Assembly: GCA_017302135.1 (NCBI GenBank)
Contig: JAFLDZ010000004.1
Span: 124,001 to 188,000, forward strand
Reading direction: 5' to 3'
DNA length: 64,000 nt
From: Lysobacterales bacterium
Lineage (GTDB): Bacteria > Pseudomonadota > Gammaproteobacteria > Xanthomonadales > Xanthomonadaceae
Shown here: piece after piece, positions 57,663 through 64,000 of the stretch
Layout: each line of letters opens with the position of its first letter
Position numbering within the stretch: the stretch's first letter is position 1
Made by a program: the position numbers and the translations under genes
Notes under the pieces: model-generated
Told to the model about the DNA's origin: nothing
Database searches by the model: none
What the model saw: the letters and a program-made list of their open reading frames with translations, nothing else

Positions 57663-59168
57663 CTAGGAGGCGGGCGATCGATCATCGCCCTCGTCGTGAC
57701 CGCGCGCGGGCGATGCCTTGCGGGTGGGCCGGCCGCCCAGCAGACCTTCCTGCCCCGCGACGCGATCCCCGATCTGCAGACCCGCGTCGTCGATACTGAA
57801 CAACCGCAGTTCGTTGGAGTGCGCGCTCGCACGCACCTTCACCACTGCGATGACGCGCAGCAAGCGGCTGTCGACCTCGATGTAGCGTTGGACGATGATG
57901 GCATCGGTCATGAACGCGGTGCCGTAGGGGCTGAAGCGCAGGTCCGTGTAGCGGTCTTCCAACTCGGAGGTCATCAGCACCGTCACCCCGGAAGCGGCCA
58001 ATGCCATCACCATGCGCGAGAGGTTTTCGCGGAAGTCTTCGCGGAACGTGGGCGCCAACGCGAGTTCGAAGCCCGACAGCGAGTCGATCACGACCCGGGT
58101 GGCGTTGAGCCGGTGGATCTCGCTGAGCAGCAGCCGCGTGGTTTCATCCAGCGACAGGTCGGGCGCCCAGCTGTCGACCAGGCCGACCTGGCCGCTCTCG
58201 ATCAGTGCCGCGATGGCTGGCGAGCGCGCATGCGTCGGGCGCTGCTCGAACGCCGCGATCACGCCGGCTTCGCCCAGCCGTGCGCCTTCGACGAGAAAGG
58301 CTGCGGCCAATACGCTTTTGCCCGACCCGGACGGCCCGGCCACGAGCAGCGAGTAGCCCTGCGGCAAACCGCCGCCGAGCATCTCATCGAGCCGGGGCAC
58401 GCCCATGGTGAGTCGTTTGATGGGCGACGCATCGAGCGTTTTCGATGGCGGATGCTGCGACGAGGCCACCGTCACTGGCGCGAACACTTCGATACCGGCG
58501 CGGGAAATGCGGAAGGTATGCAGTCCGGGCAATGTCGGCTGGCCGCGCATCTTCATGATTTCCATCTTGCGGACCATGGAGTTGCGAATCACGCTCTGGC
58601 GCAGCCAGATCAGCCCATCGGAGACGGTGAACACCGGATTGGCGTCCGTTTCGGCGAAGTATTCGCCGATCAGGAAGGTGGTGGCCTGCCAGCTGGTCAT
58701 GGCCATGCCCAACTGCTGCACGAACTGCTGCAGGGTGTTGCGCGGGTTGTCGTTGCTGGTGCCGGACAGCACGATGGAGCGGAAAGAATCGACGAACACC
58801 AGCGTCGGATTGAACGATTCGACTTCTTCGACAATGCGTTTGAGCACGAGATCGAGATCGCCGCCCAGGGTGTCCTCGGACAGATTCACGAAGCGGATGG
58901 TCTGATCGATCGCGTCGGTATCGAAGAAATCGAACTGTTGCTGGTACCTCAGCATTTTCAGCGGCGGCTCGCCCAGCACGGTGAAGTACAGCGCGCGACG
59001 CTGCGGGCCGGCCAGCGAGAACATGATCTGGTGGGCCAGCGTGGTCTTGCCGCAGCCGGGCGGACCGGCGATGAGGTTGAACGAGAATTCCGGAAGACCG
59101 CCGCCCAGGATCTCATCCAGGCCGGGCACGCCGGTCGACAATCGATGGATGGCTACTTTGCTTGTCAT
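57663..59168 (-). CDS. KaiC-like double RecA-fold ATPase
   Basis: A 501-residue protein with two KaiC/RecA domains. Walker A motifs are GPPGCGKTT (residues 35-43) and GPSGSGKS (about 276-283). In cyanobacterial KaiC the base after strand beta-2 carries two adjacent glutamates; here the positions read VLGEPP and AFEQRP, so the pair is not conserved in either domain. No kaiA or kaiB gene is nearby. The ATG at 59168 overlaps the upstream stop (ATGA) and the downstream kinase gene begins near or within its 3' end. A signalling ATPase feeding the kinase is an inference. Confidence 0.9.
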   Translation of the reverse strand: MTSKVAIHRLSTGVPGLDEILGGGLPEFSFNLIAGPPGCGKTTLAHQIMFSLAGPQRRALYFTVLGEPPLKMLRYQQQFDFFDTDAIDQTIRFVNLSEDTLGGDLDLVLKRIVEEVESFNPTLVFVDSFRSIVLSGTSNDNPRNTLQQFVQQLGMAMTSWQATTFLIGEYFAETDANPVFTVSDGLIWLRQSVIRNSMVRKMEIMKMRGQPTLPGLHTFRISRAGIEVFAPVTVASSQHPPSKTLDASPIKRLTMGVPRLDEMLGGGLPQGYSLLVAGPSGSGKSVLAAAFLVEGARLGEAGVIAAFEQRPTHARSPAIAALIESGQVGLVDSWAPDLSLDETTRLLLSEIHRLNATRVVIDSLSGFELALAPTFREDFRENLSRMVMALAASGVTVLMTSELEDRYTDLRFSPYGTAFMTDAIIVQRYIEVDSRLLRVIAVVKVRASAHSNELRLFSIDDAGLQIGDRVAGQEGLLGGRPTRKASPARGHDEGDDRSPAS

Positions 59169-59650
59169 GCTGTCGGTTCCAGTGCGGGCGGGTCGCTCAA
59201 CGGGCGATCCCACAAAGAACTGAGCAATCGCTCCGTGAGCGAAAGTCCCACCAGGCTGCTGAGCAACTCGTAGAAGGACTGCAGGAGTGCGGTACCGACG
59301 GTATTGGCTTCGGCTTCGCTCAAAGCTGTCAACGTCGTGGTCAGACGCGACACGTCCATCGTTGTGTGAAGGCCTTCATGCAGGCCCGAAAGCACTGGAT
59401 GCTCATGGCTGGTCAGGAACAGGCTGCGTTTGTAGAGCGCGGCGACGCCCCGTGGGCCCACGATGGGCGTTAGCGCAATCCCGATGTCCTCGCACAGTGA
59501 GGCAACGCATTTGGCGGCGCTGTCGGCGCCGGCTTGGCTGCGGATTCGATTCGCCAGAACGGCGGCGATGCGATGAGCTGTTTGGCCTTCCACCCAGAAT
59601 TTCCGACGGCCATGTAGTGCGACCGACCATACACGCTTTGCCGCGGACAT
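59165..59650 (-). CDS. Conserved protein of KaiC/kinase operon, unknown function
   Basis: A 161-residue protein (start MSAAKRVWSVALHGRRKFWV; a further in-frame start lies at 59683). No signal peptide. The core is helical with AAKCVASLCEDIGIALTPIV, GPRGVAALYKRSLFLTSHEH and LLQSFYELLSSLVGLSLTER. I recall similar short proteins beside kaiC-like genes but no name. The stop overlaps the kaiC-like start, so the three genes are probably translated from one transcript. Confidence 0.7.
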   Translation of the reverse strand: MSAAKRVWSVALHGRRKFWVEGQTAHRIAAVLANRIRSQAGADSAAKCVASLCEDIGIALTPIVGPRGVAALYKRSLFLTSHEHPVLSGLHEGLHTTMDVSRLTTTLTALSEAEANTVGTALLQSFYELLSSLVGLSLTERLLSSLWDRPLSDPPALEPTA

Positions 59651-60059
59651 GTCGGATCGCTGTCGGTGCGCGCCGTTGCCCAAGATTTGAAGACAAGCCG
59701 GGATCCGGGTCGGGGTGACGAAACAATCGTCGGCGAGTCGAATCGTGCCGATTGCATGGTGCCTTTCGTGCAGGGATAGGCGCTGCCAATGCCTGCGGTT
59801 CGCAAAGCGCTGCTGCGAAGGCCTTCCTTGGGTATGCCAGCGAGTGGAGTCGTGTTGTTCGCGAATCGCAGGCGGTGGGCGAATGATAGGCGTTGCTATT
59901 CGCGACGCTCTCCTGTTTGCCTGGCGTGACCCCGGGGTCTGGCTGGTGGCGGGATCCGCGCTACCAAACTCCGTTCTGTTCGCGCATGCCGGCCAGCGGT
60001 TTGTTGCTCGGTGGACCTGCAGGAAGAATGGTGCGCCAAGGCTGCACCCGATGCGGTTG
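59651..60059. other. Spacer between the KaiC operon and the fructokinase gene
   Basis: About 400 bases that must hold the KaiC-operon promoter (read leftward) and the end of the sucrose operon transcript. Open frames here are antisense or short and have no coding character. No clear terminator hairpin was found. Confidence 0.4.
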
Positions 60060-61013
60060 TTACGGAAGCGATTCGCCGGTGTCCACGGCCGTGTCGCGCT
60101 GCTGGCGGCCGGTGTCCACCGCCATGCGCAATGCGCCGAGGATGCCGCTGCGGTCGTCGAGGCCGGGCGCGACGATGTAGTCGTCGATGCCGGCTTCGAC
60201 CTGATGGCGTGCGATGTAGCCGCCGAGCCAGTGCCGTGTGCGTGCGCGGATCAGCGGAAACAGGCGCGCGTGCTGCATCACGCCGCCGCCGAGGATGATC
60301 CGCTGCGGCGAGATCGCCAGCGTGACCTGGGCGCAGAGCTGGCCGAGGTAGTCGGCTTCGATGTCCCAGATCGGATGGTCCGGCGTGGCGTTGCCGAGTT
60401 CGTGGCCGAGCCGCGCGACGATCGCGGGACCGTTCGCCAGGCCCTCCAGACAATCGCCGTGATGCGGACACACGCCTGCGAAACCGAGGTCGTCGGGATG
60501 CCGGCGCGGAAACAGGTGGCCGAGTTCCGGATGCATCATGCCGCGCAGCGTGCGGCCGTGCACGACCACGCCGCCGCCGATGCCGGTGCCGACGGTGATG
60601 TAGATGAGCGTGTCGAGCGGCGTGCCGTCGGCATGACGTCCCGCGCCCCAGATCGATTCGGCGAACGCAGCGGCATTCACATCGGTGTCCAGCGCGACCG
60701 GAATGCCGAGGCGCGCGAACGGCGCGATCAGATCGACATCGTGCCAGCCGGCTTTCGGCGTGCGCAGCAGGCGGCCGTAAAGCGGCGCGTACGGATCGAG
60801 TTCGAGCGGGCCGAAGCTGGCGATGCCCAGCGCGCGCGGCCGGCCGTGGCGCTGTGCAGCGGCTTCGAAGAAGGCGAGCGCTTCGGCCAGCGTGCTTTCG
60901 GGGTCGCGGGTCGCGAAACGCGCGCGTTCGCGCAGGGTGCCGTCGGCGGTGCCGATGGCGCAGACGAATTTGGTGCCGCCGGCTTCGATCGCGGCGTAGA
61001 CGGGTTCGCTCAT
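60060..61013 (-). CDS. ROK family fructokinase
   Basis: The enzyme phosphorylates fructose with ATP in the cytoplasm. The 317-residue protein has the fructokinase-type start YAAIEAGGTKFVCAIG, the sugar-binding DTDVNAAAFAE, the phosphate loop VGTGIGGGVVVHG, a HPELGH motif and the zinc-binding FAGVCPHHGDCLEGLANGPA. It is downstream of amylosucrase by 18 bp, which supplies fructose from sucrose. The fructose specificity is inferred from the GGTKF signature and this context. Confidence 0.88.
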   Translation of the reverse strand: MSEPVYAAIEAGGTKFVCAIGTADGTLRERARFATRDPESTLAEALAFFEAAAQRHGRPRALGIASFGPLELDPYAPLYGRLLRTPKAGWHDVDLIAPFARLGIPVALDTDVNAAAFAESIWGAGRHADGTPLDTLIYITVGTGIGGGVVVHGRTLRGMMHPELGHLFPRRHPDDLGFAGVCPHHGDCLEGLANGPAIVARLGHELGNATPDHPIWDIEADYLGQLCAQVTLAISPQRIILGGGVMQHARLFPLIRARTRHWLGGYIARHQVEAGIDDYIVAPGLDDRSGILGALRMAVDTGRQQRDTAVDTGESLP

Positions 61014-61031
61014 CGGTGCTGGCCTGCAGGA

Positions 61032-62957
61032 TTACTCACGGCGCAGCCAGCGTAGCGCATACGGCGCCAGCACGATCGGAAAATCGGCGGCGGTCTGGTC
61101 GTCGCTCAGCAGGTCGCGCCAGCGTGTGCCGGCGAGTTCTGCCGGCAGTGTCGTCGCGACCGGCTGTGCGCCCAGATTGAACAGCGCGACGAAGTCGTTG
61201 CCGCGTGCGATGCCGAGCAGCGCCGGGTCCGCGAAATCGAAGGCGCGCATCGGCGCGTCGCCGCGCAGATCCGATGTCGCACGACGCACCGCGATCATCC
61301 GCCGCAGCGCGCGGTCGATCCTTGCGGCGGTGGTGTCGGTGTCGTGCTGCGCATCCAGGCCATCGGCCGTCGTCCAGTCCATCGCCGGGCGATGCAGCCA
61401 GCGACCTTCCGCCGCGCGCTGCGGATCGTCGACGTAAGCCTCGTCGTTGCCCAGCGCGATTTCGTCGCCCATGTACAGCGCCGGCAATCCTGCGGTCGCG
61501 AACACGATGGCGTACAGCAACAGCAGCCGCTGTTCGGCCAGGGCCAGCGCGTCCGCGTCGCCGCGCGCCTGCGCATCCGCGATGCCCGCGAGTGCGCTGG
61601 CCATGCCGTTGGTGCCGTGGACATGATCGCCGCCCGCGCTCTGGAAACTGCGACCGCGCGCGAAGGAATCGTCGGTGTCGCCGGCGTAGAAGCATGCGAC
61701 GCGCGCAAGGTCGAACGGCGCGTGGCTTTCGTCGCCTTGGGATTCGTCGCGCAGCACGTTCCAGCCGATGTCGTCGTGACAGCGCAGATAGGTCAGCCAG
61801 CCGCTGGCGTTCGGCAATGTCGGCGTGTTCGCGATCACGTCGGCGAGCAGATCGCCGCGCTGTTCCGACAGCGCCACCCACAGCGCCGCCATCAGCGTGC
61901 TGTGATACGCGAGATGGCATTCGCGGCCGGCGGACTCGCCGCTGCCGAAATAGGGTGGCAGCTCGCGCGCCGGCACGATCGCTTCGGCCTTCAGCAGCAC
62001 GCCCGGTGCGACGATGTCGCTGACCGCGCGCAGCGCCTGCAGGATCGCGTGCGCTTCGGGCTGGTTCATGCAATCTGTGCCGAGGCGTTTCCACAGATAC
62101 GCGGTGGAATCGAGGCGGAAGGCTTCGATACCGCGATTGGCGAGCCGCAGCATCGTCAGCGCCATCTCGACGAAGACATCGGGATTCGACCAGTTCAGAT
62201 CCCACTGGTAGCCGTAGAACGTGGTCCACACCCAGCCGAGCGCCGGGACATAGGTGAAATTGCCCGGCGCGGTCTGCGGAAACACCTGGTGCAGATCGCG
62301 CTCGTAGGCATCGGGGAGCGCGGAATCCTGAAAGAGATGGTAGTAGGCGCGATAGTGCGGATTGCCGCGCAGCGCCGCCAGCGCCCAGTGATGATCGTCG
62401 GCGGTGTGGTTGAGCACCAGATCGGCGCACAGGCTGATGCCAGCGTCGCGCAGTCGTGCGGTCAGCGCATCGAGATCGTCGTCGGTGCCGAGCGACGGCT
62501 CCACCGCATCGTAGTCGCGCACCGCGAAACCGCCGTCGTTGTCGCCCTCGCGCGCGTGCAGGAACGGCAGCAGATGCAGATAGCGGATGCCCAGACGCTG
62601 CAGATACGGCACGCGCTGGGCAACGCCGCGAAGATCGACGCCGAAACGGTCGACATACGCGGTATAGCCGATCATGTCCTGGGCGAGGAACCAGTCCGGA
62701 TCGGATTCGCGCGCGTCGTCGAGCGCACGCAATGCGTCCGCGCGATCGTTGGCGCAGCCGGCCATCCACGTCACCATGCGATGCACGGTGGACGCGAAAT
62801 CGGGGCGGTCGCCGTACAGCGCATCGAGCGTATCGAGCAGACGTGACGCATGCGCATCCCAGCGCGCGAGGCCGCGCGCGCGCAGTGCGGGCGCGAGCGT
62901 TTCGGCGAAGCGATGGCGCAGGCGTTCGGTATCGGTGATCAGCAAAGCAACAGTCAT
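61032..62957 (-). CDS. Amylosucrase / sucrose hydrolase (GH13)
   Basis: The enzyme cleaves sucrose and either hydrolyses it or transfers glucose to an alpha-glucan, releasing fructose. The 641-residue protein has an N-terminal helical domain, a TIM barrel with CADLVLNHTADDH, the nucleophile Asp near 282 in EAFRLDSTAYLWKRLGTD, the acid/base Glu near 323 in KAEAIVP, and the transition-state Asp near 394 in LRCHDDIGW. GLPALYMGDEIALGND completes the GH13_4 pattern. Xanthomonas has a sucrose hydrolase of this family. It lies between a TonB receptor and a fructokinase. Confidence 0.92.
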   Translation of the reverse strand: MTVALLITDTERLRHRFAETLAPALRARGLARWDAHASRLLDTLDALYGDRPDFASTVHRMVTWMAGCANDRADALRALDDARESDPDWFLAQDMIGYTAYVDRFGVDLRGVAQRVPYLQRLGIRYLHLLPFLHAREGDNDGGFAVRDYDAVEPSLGTDDDLDALTARLRDAGISLCADLVLNHTADDHHWALAALRGNPHYRAYYHLFQDSALPDAYERDLHQVFPQTAPGNFTYVPALGWVWTTFYGYQWDLNWSNPDVFVEMALTMLRLANRGIEAFRLDSTAYLWKRLGTDCMNQPEAHAILQALRAVSDIVAPGVLLKAEAIVPARELPPYFGSGESAGRECHLAYHSTLMAALWVALSEQRGDLLADVIANTPTLPNASGWLTYLRCHDDIGWNVLRDESQGDESHAPFDLARVACFYAGDTDDSFARGRSFQSAGGDHVHGTNGMASALAGIADAQARGDADALALAEQRLLLLYAIVFATAGLPALYMGDEIALGNDEAYVDDPQRAAEGRWLHRPAMDWTTADGLDAQHDTDTTAARIDRALRRMIAVRRATSDLRGDAPMRAFDFADPALLGIARGNDFVALFNLGAQPVATTLPAELAGTRWRDLLSDDQTAADFPIVLAPYALRWLRRE

Positions 62958-63004
62958 ATCGGTTCGATGCGGAATGTGGTGCGACGACGCGCGCCGTCGC
63001 GTGC

Positions 63005-64000
63005 TCAGAACTCGTAGCGCACGCTGAGCGAAGCCGTGCGGCCCGGGATCGAGCGCGCGCGGATCACGTTCTGGGTGTTGGTGACGATGCTGCCTTCTTC
63101 AGCCTCGGTGATGCCGAACGCGTCGAACAGGTTGTTGACGTTCAGGCCAACCACCCAGTTCTCGGCGAAGCGGTAGTCCGCGAACAGATTCACCTGGGTG
63201 TAGCCGGGCATCACCAACTGGTTGTTGTCCTGCGCATAGGCATCGCCGGTGCCGATGATGTTCGCGCCGAGCGTCCAGTTGGTGGCGGCGTATCCGCCGG
63301 TCAGCTGATACACCACATCGGCCTGACGGCGCGGAGTGTTGCCTTCGTTCGCAGGCGAGATGTCGTCCTTGCTGATCTCCGCGTCGGTCCAGGTCAGGCC
63401 GCCGTTGAGGAAGAACTCGTTGAAGCGCAGCGAGGCTTCCAGTTCGATGCCGCGCGCTTCGTACACGCGATCGAAGAAGCGCTGACTGGTGAGTTCGAAG
63501 TTCTGCTCTTCGGTCTCGGCGAAGAATGCGGTCGCGAACAGGCTGAAACCGTCGCGGCGCCATTTCAGGCCGGCTTCGTATTGATCGACCAGATCCACCG
63601 CGTCCTGCGCGCGCACCGAGCCGTCGGGCTGGACCACGCCGAACAGCAGGCGGTCGGCGTTGGCGCGACCGCCGCGGCTGATCCGCGCGAAACCGGCGAG
63701 GTCGTCGCTGATCAGATAGTTCGCACCGACCGAATACGAGGTGTAGCCCCAGTCGTAATCCACCGGCGATGCGCCTGCGTTGTTGATCTGCGACACGCTC
63801 AGCTCCGGGCCGGAGATCGTGCCGTCGCCGTCCACATCGACGTTCGCCACCTGCACCGCGCCGGCATAGTTGCCGCTCGCATCGCCGCTGTCGCGACGCA
63901 CGCTGGCGTCGATATCGAGTTTGCCCAGCGAGAACGCCATCGACAGATACGGCGCGCCGATCTCGTACTTCGCGTTGTAGCTGCGCGTGCAGCAGTTGCC
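63005..64000 (-). CDS. TonB-dependent receptor (partial, C-terminal 331 residues)
   Basis: The C-terminal beta-barrel part of an outer-membrane transporter; the N-terminal signal peptide, TonB box and plug lie beyond the right edge and the frame is open at base 64000. Barrel strands with alternating aromatic residues are seen throughout, for example ISDDLAGFARISRGGRANAD, NWTLGANIIGTGDAY and ENWVVGLNVNNLFDAFG, and the last residues are SVRYEF, the typical terminal Phe. It is 47 bp upstream of amylosucrase, so sucrose or a related sugar is the likely substrate (compare SuxA of Xanthomonas). Confidence 0.92.
   Translation of the reverse strand, partial: GNCCTRSYNAKYEIGAPYLSMAFSLGKLDIDASVRRDSGDASGNYAGAVQVANVDVDGDGTISGPELSVSQINNAGASPVDYDWGYTSYSVGANYLISDDLAGFARISRGGRANADRLLFGVVQPDGSVRAQDAVDLVDQYEAGLKWRRDGFSLFATAFFAETEEQNFELTSQRFFDRVYEARGIELEASLRFNEFFLNGGLTWTDAEISKDDISPANEGNTPRRQADVVYQLTGGYAATNWTLGANIIGTGDAYAQDNNQLVMPGYTQVNLFADYRFAENWVVGLNVNNLFDAFGITEAEEGSIVTNTQNVIRARSIPGRTASLSVRYEF

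Noticed and set aside
57663..59168. A true circadian clock kaiC
   Set aside because: No kaiA or kaiB is present and the adjacent catalytic glutamates are not conserved, so a clock role is not supported.
59715..61055. A 446-codon plus-strand frame opposite the fructokinase
   Set aside because: It is antisense to a ROK kinase with all motifs; composition is typical of a shadow frame.

Overview
The window is high-GC DNA from a gammaproteobacterium, most likely of the family Xanthomonadaceae (Lysobacter, Luteimonas or Xanthomonas relatives). The evidence is the mrcA gene divergent from a complete pilMNOPQ operon, a Bat/MoxR operon, and a sucrose locus of TonB receptor, amylosucrase and fructokinase as in the Xanthomonas sux region. 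No rRNA, tRNA, CRISPR array, transposase or phage structural gene was seen.

Layout. 0-6.6 kb: peroxide defence (ahpF partial, ahpC behind an OxyR-like site), a lipoprotein esterase, prmC, a DUF5713-like protein, prolyl aminopeptidase, a cold-shock/DUF1294 membrane protein and a conserved unknown. 6.8-14.8 kb: mrcA (PBP1A) divergent from pilMNOPQ, the type IV pilus alignment and secretin complex, closed by a strong terminator. 15-22.2 kb: a six-gene MoxR / DUF58 / DUF4381 / BatA / BatB-C / BatD operon with overlapping or nearly touching ends. 22.2-26.3 kb: a dicarboxylate/amino-acid symporter, a small secreted protein and transketolase.

26.4-38.1 kb is an accessory region of mostly unrecognised genes. 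It holds two copies of a convergent pair: a signal-peptide/TPR/transmembrane/PAS-like regulator facing a Cys-containing secreted protein with a CGIVDDW motif. Between the two copies lie two tandem paralogous small secreted proteins and a cytosolic protein next to a multi-pass membrane protein. Two further secreted proteins follow. Three of the secreted-protein genes share a bipartite upstream sequence with nearly constant spacing, which suggests co-regulation. I think this is the best candidate for an undescribed system in the window.

38.2-46.1 kb: an acetyl-CoA hydrolase/transferase divergent from a BlaI/BlaR1-type repressor-sensor pair, with BlaI-type dyads between them; then a TauE-like permease coupled to an S1/P1 nuclease, an OmpW porin and gapA. 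46.5-49.8 kb: a solitary, lower-GC gene for a 1096-aa protein with a predicted Cap4/DUF4297-like nuclease domain, a P-loop NTPase and five near-identical 35-aa C-terminal repeats, the architecture of STAND/Avs-type anti-phage proteins. 49.8-55.6 kb: intergenic hairpin repeats, a gluzincin-like protein with a decayed partial copy downstream, katE, a hemerythrin-like protein and a lipoprotein. 55.6-59.7 kb: a small disordered protein and an operon of an unknown protein, a double KaiC-like ATPase and a GGDEF-histidine kinase fusion. 60-64 kb: the sucrose-utilisation operon, running off the right edge.
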